Positions 1-7,014 are shown, counted from the first letter of the stretch. The stretch is 12,222 nucleotides of DNA from JBOFFC01 sp051648405 (GCA_051648405.1 JBOFFC010000188.1:1-12222); one strand, 5' to 3'. Translations and numbers: made by a program. The notes: generated by a model from the sequence alone, not told the origin.

Positions 1-253
1 GCTCTTCGCCTCGGCGGTGCTCGCCGTACGCCTCGCCCGGCTTACGCCCCGGCTTCTTCTTCTCCCGACGCGGCGCCTTGCCGAGGGCCGCCGTCGGCTC
101 CTCCTTGCGGAACGGCGCCGCCTGTCGCTTCCCCGCCCGAAGAAGCTCTTCGACCCGCTTCTCCAGCTCGACGATCCGACGAGCCTGCTCCGCTACGACC
201 CGCTCGAGCTCTTCGTAGCTCCGACGATCAGACTTCGGCTCTCGGGTGTCCAT
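1..253 (-). CDS. IS66-like transposase, N-terminal part (runs off the left edge)
   Basis: The minus strand reads open from an ATG at 253 through the window edge, giving 84 residues with no stop. An in-frame TAG lies 12 nt upstream of the ATG, with an in-frame GTG next to it as an alternative start. The N-terminus is a charged coiled-coil (about residues 12-40, Leu/Val heptads with many Glu/Arg). A basic stretch follows with 'AGKRQAAPFRKEEP', then 'KKKPGRKPGEAYGEHRR'. This coiled coil followed by 'KRQAAPF...KPGRKPG...HR' is the usual N-terminal layout of IS66/ISBst12-type TnpC transposases, just before their zinc-finger region. The catalytic DDE core would lie beyond the edge. There is no room for tnpA/tnpB between this start and the oxidoreductase gene, so it would be a single-transposase-ORF type or a truncated copy. 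Recognised by motif only. Confidence 0.68.
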   Translation of the reverse strand, partial: MDTREPKSDRRSYEELERVVAEQARRIVELEKRVEELLRAGKRQAAPFRKEEPTAALGKAPRREKKKPGRKPGEAYGEHRRGEE

Positions 254-336
254 CACCCAACGCTAGACGATCGCGATCAACAGCGCAATAGCGCAGGGCG
301 GTAAACAAGTACTCAATCACCGCACTTTCTGCGGAG

Positions 337-365
337 ATTATAGCACCTAATCGCAGTACAGCGAA
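337..365 (-). promoter_or_regulatory. candidate sigma70-type promoter for the IS66-like transposase
   Basis: On the minus strand a perfect TATAAT (337-342) sits 17 nt downstream of TTCGCT (360-365), a poor -35 box (3 of 6 matches). It lies in an AT-richer patch of an otherwise very GC-rich window. It would start transcription near 330, about 77 nt before the transposase ATG at 253. A small hairpin, CCGCA-CTTTC-TGCGG (320-334), lies just downstream, in the predicted leader. Planctomycete promoter consensus is not well defined, so this is a candidate only. Confidence 0.35.
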
Positions 366-506
366 CCGCAACGACGCGGCGAGCAACAAAGCAAGAACCG
401 AGCACGGACCACCGTCGATGAACGAAGCGCGACGCCGTTCGCGTTTCCCCCCTATCCGCGTTCCTCCGCCTCTATCGGCGGTTCCGATAACTCACGAATC
501 GGCGGA

Positions 507-2738
507 TCACGACGCCGCGCCCGTCGGCTGCACTGTCTCGCGGGTGACGCGGACGACGACGCACTTGAACGCCGGGGTCTTGCTCTGCGGGTCGACCGCG
601 CGGCCGACCAGGACGTTGGCCTCGGGGTAGTACATCGCCGCGTTGCCGGGGCGCAGCTCGGGGTGGGCGAGCGCCTTCACGCAGCGCATCTCGCCGGCGG
701 GGCCTTCGATGCGCACCGCGTCGCCCGGGGCGAGTCCCAGCCGCGTGAGGTCGTCGGGGTGGGCGAGCAGCACGTGGCGCCCCTCGACGCCGCGGTACAG
801 GTCGTGGTCCTCGTAGACGACCGTGTTGAACTGCCCCTCGCTGCGTAGGGTCATCACACGCAGCTCGTCGGGTCCCGTCGCGGCGAGCGGCGGCAGCGAG
901 TGGGTGTGCAGCACGGCGCGGCCGCTGGGGGTCGCGAACCGCGGCTCGTGGAAGACGCGGCCGCCGACGTGGAACTCCTTCTTGGTTTGCTCGATCTGGG
1001 CGATCTCCTCGTAGCCGGGGACGACCTGGGCGATCGCCTCGCGGATCTTGCCGGTCGCGCGCATCGCTCGCCAGTCGATCGCTGCGAGGTTCGCCTCGGT
1101 CCCGCCGCGCCGCGCAGCGACCGCCTCGGCGATCGCCGCGATCACTTCGACCTCGCTACGCGGCCCCTCGTGCCGCGCGGGGCCACCGTCGCTGAGGCGG
1201 ACGAAGTTGAACATCGACTCCTGCGTGGTAGGGGTCGGTTCTTCGTCGCGCGCCAGGACGGGGAGGAGGATCGTCTCGGCGGCCACGCCGTGCGCGTGCC
1301 CCGTGTTGAGGGTCGTGCTCAGGTAGGTGAGTTGGTCGAGCTTGCCGAGCGCCGCGCCGGCGAACGACGAGTCGGGGTTCGAACCGTAGAGGTTCCCCCC
1401 CAGGCAGAGGCCCAATTTCAGACGCTCGGCGTGCGCCGCCTCGATGCAGGCCATCGTGTCGAGCCCCGCGCTGGTCGGCAGCTTCACGGCGAAGTGCCGC
1501 TCGAGCCGGTCGAACACCGCCTGCTTGAGCGCCGGCGTGACGCCGACCGAGCCGATCCCCTGCACGTTCGAGTGCCCGCGGATCGGCATCAGGCCACAAC
1601 CCGCGCGCCCGACCATCCCGCGCACGAGCGCCAGGTTGCAGATCGCTTGGACACTGTCCACGCCGTGCGTGTGGTGCGTGATCCCCATCGTCCACGAGAA
1701 GACGACGCGCTTCGCGCTGGCGTAGACGCGCGCGATGCGGTCGATCTCGTCCTGCGCGACCCCCGACTTCTCGACGACCTCTTGCCAAGGCAGGGCGTCG
1801 AGGCGCTCGCGGAGCTCGGGCCACCCTTCGCAGTGCTTCTCGACGAACGCCGCGTCGTGCGCGCCGAGCTCGACGACGCGCTTGGCGAGGCCCGTGAGCA
1901 GCGCGAGGTCGCCGCCGATGTGCGGCTGAACGTAGTGGCTGGCGATCTTCGTGCCGAACAGCAGGCTCCACGGGTCGCTGGGGACGCTGAAGTTCACCAT
2001 CCCCGTCTCGACGAGCGGGTTGACGACCACCACGCCCCCGCCGCGACGGCGCACCTGCATCAGCGTGCGCATCAGGCGCGGGTGGTTCGACGCGGGGTTC
2101 CCGCCGATCACGAACACCAGGTCGGCCGAGTCGAGGTCCTCGAGCGCGACGGTCGCCGTGCCGCTGCCGGTGACGCTCGACAGGCCGACGCCGCTCGCTT
2201 GGTGGCAGTAGTAGCTGCAGTTGTTGACGTTGTTGGTGCCGTACAGCCGGGCGAAGAGCTGCAACAGGAAGCCGGCCTCGTTGCTGCTGCGCCCGCTGAA
2301 GTACCAGAAGGATTGGTCGGGCGTCGTGGCGGCGAGCTTGTCGGCGACGCGGCCGATCGCCTCCTCCCAGGAGATCGGCTCGTAGGCGCCCGACTCGCGG
2401 GTCGCGCGCATCGGCTGGACGAGGCGCCCGGCGTGCTCGAGCTGTCGCGGCGACATAGCCCGCAGCTCGGGGAGGCGGTATCGGCGCCAGAACTCGGCGG
2501 GGATCGCGGGCTGCATGTCGGCGGCCATCGCCTGCATCGATTTCTTGCAGACCTCGGGAAAGTGGCCCGCCTCGTTGACCATGCCGCCGGCTTGGCCCCC
2601 CATGCCGAGCGCGCAGGTCTTGCAACTGTTGCGCGAGCGCATCGCCTTCCAGAACGGTAGCAGCCCCCCCGCCTCGCGGGCTTTGCGGAGCGTGTAGAGG
2701 ACCGCGGGCCAACCCCCGCCGGTGCGGACTCGTCTCAT
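507..2738 (-). CDS. FdhF/YdeP-family molybdopterin-dependent oxidoreductase
   Basis: This 743-residue protein resembles the formate dehydrogenase alpha-subunit superfamily, specifically the FdhF/YdeP branch (E. coli YdeP, linked to acid resistance; substrate not established). The start at 2738 is chosen because AGGA lies 8 nt upstream; an open frame extends to 2837 but adds only unstructured sequence. Near the N-terminus Cys39-x2-Cys42 and Cys64 recall a [4Fe-4S] site, but the usual third ligand position is Met46, as in YdeP-like proteins. 'GTNNVNNCSYYCHQASGVGL' aligns with the segment around Sec140 of E. coli FdhH, making Cys178 the likely Mo/W ligand. Cofactor-binding motifs follow ('VFVIGGNPASNHPRLM', 'GHSNVQGIGSVG', 'CLGGNLYGSNPDS'). 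A C-terminal dinucleotide-binding domain includes 'LRSEGQFNTVVYEDHD' and 'YYPEANVLVG'. No signal peptide is seen, so it is probably cytoplasmic. No FdhD, electron-transfer subunit or Mo-cofactor gene is adjacent. Family assignment is firm; the reaction is not. Confidence 0.93.
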   Translation of the reverse strand: MRRVRTGGGWPAVLYTLRKAREAGGLLPFWKAMRSRNSCKTCALGMGGQAGGMVNEAGHFPEVCKKSMQAMAADMQPAIPAEFWRRYRLPELRAMSPRQLEHAGRLVQPMRATRESGAYEPISWEEAIGRVADKLAATTPDQSFWYFSGRSSNEAGFLLQLFARLYGTNNVNNCSYYCHQASGVGLSSVTGSGTATVALEDLDSADLVFVIGGNPASNHPRLMRTLMQVRRRGGGVVVVNPLVETGMVNFSVPSDPWSLLFGTKIASHYVQPHIGGDLALLTGLAKRVVELGAHDAAFVEKHCEGWPELRERLDALPWQEVVEKSGVAQDEIDRIARVYASAKRVVFSWTMGITHHTHGVDSVQAICNLALVRGMVGRAGCGLMPIRGHSNVQGIGSVGVTPALKQAVFDRLERHFAVKLPTSAGLDTMACIEAAHAERLKLGLCLGGNLYGSNPDSSFAGAALGKLDQLTYLSTTLNTGHAHGVAAETILLPVLARDEEPTPTTQESMFNFVRLSDGGPARHEGPRSEVEVIAAIAEAVAARRGGTEANLAAIDWRAMRATGKIREAIAQVVPGYEEIAQIEQTKKEFHVGGRVFHEPRFATPSGRAVLHTHSLPPLAATGPDELRVMTLRSEGQFNTVVYEDHDLYRGVEGRHVLLAHPDDLTRLGLAPGDAVRIEGPAGEMRCVKALAHPELRPGNAAMYYPEANVLVGRAVDPQSKTPAFKCVVVRVTRETVQPTGAAS

Positions 2739-2823
2739 GGGGTGATTCCTGTCGCGAAGCGCGCGGATCGCTAGCCTTGCGGGCATCGTACCCGGCGGGC
2801 AGCGCTTCGGTCGAGCGAAGTGG

Positions 2824-2878
2824 CCCCCCGCAGACAACGCCTCGGGCGTCGCTGCACAGACGGACGAACCGCGGGGGG
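2824..2878. repeat. 8-bp perfect inverted repeat in a divergent intergenic region
   Basis: CCCCCCGC (2824-2831) is the exact complement of GCGGGGGG (2871-2878), with 39 nt between. A second small hairpin, CTTCG-GTCGAG-CGAAG, lies just to its left (about 2808-2823). The repeat sits between the divergent starts of the oxidoreductase (2738) and the PEP-CTERM protein (2954). It is about 75 nt upstream of the latter, so a regulatory role or a leader structure is possible. There is no T-tract to suggest a terminator. Confidence 0.4.
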
Positions 2879-2953
2879 ACGCTTCTCGGCTGGGTCGTAC
2901 TGTGCTCCGCTGGACTAGCTGTCTCTCACCTTTGGAACAGGGGAGTGTGTGCC

Positions 2954-4030
2954 ATGCGGATTCTGTCTCAACGTGCGCTCGTAGCGCTAGTCGCTTCGCT
3001 GATGGCTTTGGTTGCAGGTCGGGCGCCTGCCGGCGTCACGTTCAACGTGACGCTCGACGACCCGGGTGGGTTGTTCGCGGGGTACGAGAGCCGGATCACG
3101 AGCCACACGCTCGCCGCCGGCGCGCGGTGGGCCGAGTTCTTGGTCGGGGACGCGTCGATCGAGGTCGTCGTCGAAGCGGATCCAACGATCGACCGCGCCA
3201 CGGGGGCGAGCGTGACGACCTCGTTCGTCGCCAACGAAGGGGGCTTCAACCTGTTCGAGCAGGCGATGGCCGCCGAGGTCCGCTCGGGGGTCGATCCCAA
3301 CGACGCCGCGCCCGACGTGCGGATCGAGCTCAACCCGGGCAGTTACATGCGGCAGGAGCTGTGGTTCGACCCCGACCCGACCGCGCGCAGTGCCTTCGTG
3401 CCGGTCGAGAACACCGACGCCATGAGCGTCTTCCTGCACGAGATCGGGCACGCGCTGGCGTACAACGGCTGGCTCGATTCGACGACCGGCCAGGTCCCCA
3501 GCGATTTCCGCTCGCCCTGGGACGCGGGGGTCTCGGCCTCGGGCGGGCAGTTGTACTTTGGCGGGCCCGCGGTGGTCGCGCACTACGGCGGACCGGCGCC
3601 GGTGACGCTCGGCAATGCGACGCATTGGGGCAACTTCGCGCCGCTCGCCGGCGAGGACCTCGTGCCCGAGCTCATGAACGGCGTGGTCTTCTACCGCGGC
3701 TCGCGCTACGACGTCAGCGAGCTCGACCTCGCGCTGCTGAGCGACACGCGCGTGTCGGTCGTCGATCGCACGTCGGCGGACTACAACGCCGACGGCGCGG
3801 TGACCGCTGGCGACTACACCGCCTGGTCGCGCGACTACAACCGCGCCGTTCTGAGCCCCGCCGACGGCAACGCCGACGGCGTAGTCAATGCGGCCGACTA
3901 CACCGCGTGGCGCGACGCGCTCGGGGGGGGCCCCTCGACGAGCGTGCCGGAGCCGTGCGGCGTGCTGCTGGCGATCGCGGCCGCCGGGGCGGGCTGGGCG
4001 AGGCGTCGATTGGCGCACCGCGGCGGCTGA
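2954..4030 (+). CDS. secreted zincin-like protein with dockerin-type repeats and PEP-CTERM tail
   Basis: 358 residues. The start is the ATG with AGGGGAG (2939-2945) 8 nt upstream; a longer open frame begins at 2777 but has no supporting site. Residues 1-27 form a Sec signal peptide (basic N-end, hydrophobic core, cleavage near 'APAG'). The middle holds 'VFLHEIGHALAYNGW', with HExxH at 162-166. The metzincin continuation HExxHxxGxxH is absent, so the third zinc ligand must lie elsewhere; His224 in 'NATHWGNF' is a candidate. 'YDVSELDLALLSDTRV' (252-267) resembles the conserved segment after the catalytic site in matrixin-like PEP-CTERM proteins. Two Ca-binding dockerin-like loops follow ('DYNADGAVTAGDYTAW', 276-291; 'DGNADGVVNAADYTAW', 304-319). 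The tail is VPEP (331-334), a hydrophobic helix, and 'RRR' (350-352), the exosortase sorting signal. It is probably an exported, processed surface protein. Protease activity is inferred from HExxH alone. Confidence 0.88.
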   Translation: MRILSQRALVALVASLMALVAGRAPAGVTFNVTLDDPGGLFAGYESRITSHTLAAGARWAEFLVGDASIEVVVEADPTIDRATGASVTTSFVANEGGFNLFEQAMAAEVRSGVDPNDAAPDVRIELNPGSYMRQELWFDPDPTARSAFVPVENTDAMSVFLHEIGHALAYNGWLDSTTGQVPSDFRSPWDAGVSASGGQLYFGGPAVVAHYGGPAPVTLGNATHWGNFAPLAGEDLVPELMNGVVFYRGSRYDVSELDLALLSDTRVSVVDRTSADYNADGAVTAGDYTAWSRDYNRAVLSPADGNADGVVNAADYTAWRDALGGGPSTSVPEPCGVLLAIAAAGAGWARRRLAHRGG

Positions 4031-4171
4031 GCCGGCCAACGCGCGTCCGATCGTAAGCTGGCTCACGCAGTGGGGGACGGGCTCCGGATAGGGTGGAGGG
4101 GGGCTGCAAGCGCTTTCGGAACGCCGTGGTAAGTCGCTTCCGCCACCCCCTTCTCACCCCCCGAGGTACGA

Positions 4172-5191
4172 ATGCCGTCAGTCTCTTTGCAGATCGCCGA
4201 CCGCGAGTCGCTCCCGCAGAACGCGAAGCAGCCACGGTGGGGGCGCCGGGCAACGGTCGGAGCAACGCTGCGGGGGTTTGCGGTCGCGTTGCTGGGCTCG
4301 GCGGGGGGAGTCGCGATGGCTCAGGCGACCGTGACGTTCACCGGCAACAACGGCGTCTTGCTCGCCGCCGGTGACGAGAAGGTGCTGATCGACACGTTGT
4401 GGGACCACGGCGATACGTTCTGGACGCGCCTGCCGGGCGCCGAGCGGGCGAAGCTGTTCGCGGCCCAAGCCCCGTTCGACAGTGTCGATTGGGCGCTGAC
4501 CACGCACGCTCACTCCGATCATTTCAACGTCCAAGCGGTCAACCTGTTCCTGACGAATAGCCCCACGACGCGCTTCATCGGACCACCCCAGGTGACCAGC
4601 AGCGGCGGCCTGCGCACCAACCCGCAAACGACCGTTGTGGCGCCCCTCTTCCAGAGCTCGTCGGTGATCGTCGGCTCGCCGGGGATCGAGGTCGAGGTCT
4701 TCTTGCTCGAGCACTTCGACCAGTTCGGCAACGACTTCTCGCGGATCCAGGACTACGCCTACTTGGTCACGCTCGGCGGCGTAAGGGTGCTTCACCTCGG
4801 CGACGTCGACTACATCCCCCAAAACTTTGCCGCATTCGGCTTCGCTAGTCGCGGGATCGACGCGGTGGTGATCCCGACCTTCAACACACTGCTGACCGAG
4901 GCGAACGCCAACCTGATCCGCAGCGCCATAGCGCCGCGGACGATCATCGCGACGCACCTCCGTGCGGGGTCGCTCGCGACCGAGGTCCCGAACGTTCGTC
5001 GCCGGTACCCCGAGGCGACGATCTTCACGACGGCCCTCGACTCGATCACGCTCCATCCCGTGCCGGAGCCGACCGCCGGCTTGCTGGCGTCGGTGGCACT
5101 TGCGGCGCTCAGCGGGCCAGTTGCCAGGCGACGACGGCGGCCCCCAGCGGGACCAAGTAGTACGCGAACACCCCCAGTTGCCCGCGCTTGA
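4172..5191 (+). CDS. secreted metallo-beta-lactamase-fold protein with PEP-CTERM tail
   Basis: 339 residues; ATG with GAGG 5 nt upstream. The N-terminus has a long polar leader followed by a hydrophobic segment (about 33-48) and an 'AMA-Q' cleavage site near residue 50. The metallo-beta-lactamase fold follows immediately: 'VTFTGNNGVLLAAGDEKVLI', then HAHSDH at 112-117. Further likely metal ligands are His181 in 'LLEHFDQF', Asp211 in 'LHLGDVDY' and His262 in 'IIATHLRAG', so the binuclear site looks complete. The arrangement resembles UlaG/UPF0173-like hydrolases rather than true beta-lactamases. The C-terminus carries VPEP (297-300), a hydrophobic stretch and five arginines (319-323), then an unusual 16-residue tail. 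The final 83 bp overlap uppP on the other strand. An exported enzyme acting on a cell-surface or extracellular ester or phosphodiester is plausible, but the substrate cannot be read from sequence. Confidence 0.88.
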   Translation: MPSVSLQIADRESLPQNAKQPRWGRRATVGATLRGFAVALLGSAGGVAMAQATVTFTGNNGVLLAAGDEKVLIDTLWDHGDTFWTRLPGAERAKLFAAQAPFDSVDWALTTHAHSDHFNVQAVNLFLTNSPTTRFIGPPQVTSSGGLRTNPQTTVVAPLFQSSSVIVGSPGIEVEVFLLEHFDQFGNDFSRIQDYAYLVTLGGVRVLHLGDVDYIPQNFAAFGFASRGIDAVVIPTFNTLLTEANANLIRSAIAPRTIIATHLRAGSLATEVPNVRRRYPEATIFTTALDSITLHPVPEPTAGLLASVALAALSGPVARRRRRPPAGPSSTRTPPVARA

Positions 5192-5909
5192 CGAAGCGGA
5201 TCAGCGCCGCGAGCGCCACGAGGCCGACGACGAACGACACCGCGAACCCCAGCGCGAGGACCGCGGGCGCCGTCCCCGTAGCGCCCGCCTCGAGCACCTC
5301 GAGCCCTTCCAGCAGCCCGGCGCCGGCGATCACCGGGATCGCCATCAGGAACGAGAACGTCGCCGCGCTCTCGCGGTCGAGCCCGGCGCCGAGCGCCGCG
5401 GCGATCGTCGAGCCGCTCCGCGAGGCGCCGGGGAGGATCGCAAACGACTGCGCGCAGCCGATCGCCAAGGCCTGGCGCCAGTTGACGTCTTGGTACCGGG
5501 TGGTCCCCACCGTCTTGCGCGACGCCGCGACGAGCAGCGCCGCCGAAACCGGGAACATCAGCCCCGCGAGCAGCACGCTTTCGAGGACGCTGTCGGCCAT
5601 CGAGTCGGGGAGCCCCTTCTTAATGCCGATGCCGACGATCGCCGCGGGGACCGAGGCCAGCAGCAGCATCGGGATCACGCGGCGGTCGCTCGTCAGCAGG
5701 CGGAGGATCTCGCGCCGGTAGTAGACCAGTACCGCCAGCAGCGTCCCCTGGTGGAGCACGATGCTCACTTCGAGGAAGTCCTTGGTGGGCGCCTTCCCCA
5801 TCGCCTCGAGCAGCGCGTTGGCGACCACCAAATGCCCGTCGGAGCTGATCGGCAGGAACTCGGTGATCCCCTGCACGATGGCGAGGATCAAGATCTCGAA
5901 GAAAGACAT
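5109..5909 (-). CDS. uppP: undecaprenyl-diphosphate phosphatase (UppP/BacA)
   Basis: 266 residues, close to the roughly 270 usual for the family. UppP dephosphorylates undecaprenyl diphosphate at the membrane, recycling the lipid carrier for peptidoglycan and other envelope polymers, and over-expression gives bacitracin resistance. Visible hallmarks are the (E/Q)xxxE motif as Gln13-GIT-Glu17 within 'VQGITEFLPISSDGHL', His26, and 'LPGASRSGSTIAAALG' with the catalytic arginine at 164. Several hydrophobic helices span the protein. The usual SSSGH/SSTGH reads SSDGH here. The start at 5909 is chosen because it puts the (E/Q)xxxE motif at the normal distance from the N-terminus. An open frame to 5990 would add 27 residues encoded by the intergenic repeats. 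No Shine-Dalgarno is visible. It is divergent from the nuclease gene at 6017 and convergent with the PEP-CTERM hydrolase. Confidence 0.96.
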   Translation of the reverse strand: MSFFEILILAIVQGITEFLPISSDGHLVVANALLEAMGKAPTKDFLEVSIVLHQGTLLAVLVYYRREILRLLTSDRRVIPMLLLASVPAAIVGIGIKKGLPDSMADSVLESVLLAGLMFPVSAALLVAASRKTVGTTRYQDVNWRQALAIGCAQSFAILPGASRSGSTIAAALGAGLDRESAATFSFLMAIPVIAGAGLLEGLEVLEAGATGTAPAVLALGFAVSFVVGLVALAALIRFVKRGQLGVFAYYLVPLGAAVVAWQLAR

Positions 5910-5925
5910 GAAGAAAGGGGGAAGG

Positions 5926-6008
5926 CGGAATGCGGAAGGGGGATTTCTTGGCGGGCCGAGTATTATGCGCCGCAGTCCGCGATTCCGCATTCCGAACTCC
6001 GCATTCCG
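5926..6008. repeat. CGGAATGCGGAA inverted/direct repeat cluster between uppP and the nuclease gene
   Basis: CGGAATGCGGAA (5926-5937) is the exact complement of TTCCGCATTCCG (5983-5994), separated by 45 nt. A second copy, TCCGCATTCCG, follows at 5998-6008, so the right arm is a tandem pair. Each unit is itself two copies of a CGGAAT/ATTCCG-like hexamer. The cluster fills the 107-bp gap between the divergent starts at 5909 and 6017. It could fold as a 12-bp stem with two alternative right arms. Such gcggaatgcgg-type motifs appear to be common interspersed repeats in planctomycete genomes (recalled, not checked here). Confidence 0.7.
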
Positions 6009-6016
6009 ATTTCACC

Positions 6017-6991
6017 GTGTTTACCTACCAAGACGGCCTGCTGCTGACCGGCGCCCAGCTTTGGGTCGACGTCCGTCGGCGCCAGGCGCGGTCGTTCGTG
6101 TCCCACGCCCACGCCGACCACATCGCCCGGCACGAGCTCGCCCTCTGCACCCCCGAGACCGCCGCGCTTTACCAGATGCGCCTCGGCGCCGGCCACCGCA
6201 CCTGGCCGATGGCGCTGGGGCGTACGATCGAGTTCGGCGGCCTGCGGCTCACGGCGCTCGGGGCGGGGCACTGCCTCGGCTCGGCGATGCTGCTGGCCGA
6301 AGGGCAGGGCGAGTCGCTCCTCTACACGGGGGACTTCAAGCTCGGCGAGTCGCTGACCGCCGCCCCGTGCGAACCGCGCCACGCCGACCACCTGGTGATG
6401 GAGTCGACCTTCGGGCGTCCCGAGTACCGCTTGCCGCCGCGCGCGGTGGTCGTCGAGCAACTGCTCGAGATCGTTCACGCCGCGCTGGCCGAGGGGCGGA
6501 CGCCGGTCGTCCACGCCTATGCGCTCGGCAAGAGCCAAGAGGTCACCAAGCTGCTGACGACGCACGGCGTGCCCGTGCTTCAGCACCCCGAGGTGTGGCG
6601 CACGAGCCTCGTGTACGAGCGTTGCGGCGTCCCCCTGGTGACCGGCCGGGCCGACGTCGCGCGCTACGAGGGGCGCCCCCTCGCGGGGCACGCCGTGGTG
6701 ACGCTCCCCAAGTCGATGAAGCAGCACCGCCTGGCTGGCCTCGGCGCGGTGACGTCGATCGCTGTCACCGGCTGGGCCCAGTCGCCGACGGCCCGCTATC
6801 GGCTGGCGGTCGATCACGCCCTGCCGCTGTCGGACCACGCCGACTTCGACGAGCTGCTCGAGCTGGTCCGCCGGGTCGAACCGAAGCGTGTCTACTGCAC
6901 GCACGGCCCGCGGTCGTTCGTCGAAGAGGTCCGCCGCATCGGCTTCGACGCCGAGCCCCTGGAGCGCGAAGCGCAGCGGCGGCTATTCTGA
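6017..6991 (+). CDS. metallo-beta-lactamase/beta-CASP-type nuclease (RNA-processing or ligase-associated exonuclease family)
   Basis: 324 residues from a GTG at 6017. The frame is open to an ATG at 5930, but those 29 extra residues are translated from the repeat cluster, so the GTG at the start of the 'FTYQDGLLLTG' segment is preferred. Neither start has a clear ribosome binding site. The core motif 'SHAHADHIARH' (HxHxDH at 30-35) is followed by His85 in 'LGAGHCLGSAML', Asp106 in 'YTGDFKLG' and 'MESTFGRPEY' (128-137). The later motifs are 'HAYALGKSQEV' (166-176), 'LSDHADFDEL' with His274, and 'VYCTHG' with His296. These match the CPSF-like 'mRNA 3'-end processing' and DNA-ligase-associated exonuclease branch of the superfamily. 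No signal peptide is seen, so it is cytoplasmic. No ligase or Lhr helicase gene is beside it, so RNA versus DNA as substrate stays open. Confidence 0.9.
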   Translation: MFTYQDGLLLTGAQLWVDVRRRQARSFVSHAHADHIARHELALCTPETAALYQMRLGAGHRTWPMALGRTIEFGGLRLTALGAGHCLGSAMLLAEGQGESLLYTGDFKLGESLTAAPCEPRHADHLVMESTFGRPEYRLPPRAVVVEQLLEIVHAALAEGRTPVVHAYALGKSQEVTKLLTTHGVPVLQHPEVWRTSLVYERCGVPLVTGRADVARYEGRPLAGHAVVTLPKSMKQHRLAGLGAVTSIAVTGWAQSPTARYRLAVDHALPLSDHADFDELLELVRRVEPKRVYCTHGPRSFVEEVRRIGFDAEPLEREAQRRLF

Positions 6992-6993
6992 GG

Positions 6994-7014
6994 GCTAGCA
7001 GCCCGATCGCTAGC
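6994..7014. other. small GCTAGC hairpin after the nuclease gene
   Basis: GCTAGC (6994-6999) pairs with GCTAGC (7009-7014) across a 9-nt loop, just 2 nt past the nuclease stop codon. There is no T-run, so it is a weak terminator candidate at best. The rest of 7015-7242 shows no gene or clear regulatory motif. Confidence 0.22.

Noticed and set aside
17..304. 95-residue plus-strand open frame at the left edge
   Set aside because: It lies opposite the IS66-like transposase fragment and is a Leu/Arg-rich antisense shadow.
466..481. CCGCC-TCTATC-GGCGG hairpin past the oxidoreductase stop as a terminator
   Set aside because: The stem is only 5 bp and no T-run follows on the minus strand, so a terminator cannot be claimed.
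418..630. 70-residue plus-strand open frame
   Set aside because: It overlaps the conserved 3' end of the oxidoreductase gene on the other strand and has no start signal or motif.
900..2660. 586-residue open frame antisense to the oxidoreductase
   Set aside because: It is an Arg/Glu/Ala/Val-rich shadow produced by high-GC codon use; the opposite frame holds a clear family match over its full length.
4090..4148. GGGTGG...CCACCC pairing between the two PEP-CTERM genes
   Set aside because: It is six base pairs across a long G/C-rich spacer, which is expected by chance in this composition.
5926..6008. Repeat cluster as a CRISPR array
   Set aside because: There are only three short units in mixed orientation with a 45-nt and a 3-nt gap, so no regular repeat-spacer pattern.
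4962..6047. 361-residue plus-strand open frame over uppP
   Set aside because: It is antisense to the whole uppP gene and consists of an Arg/Asp/Glu/Gln-rich shadow translation.
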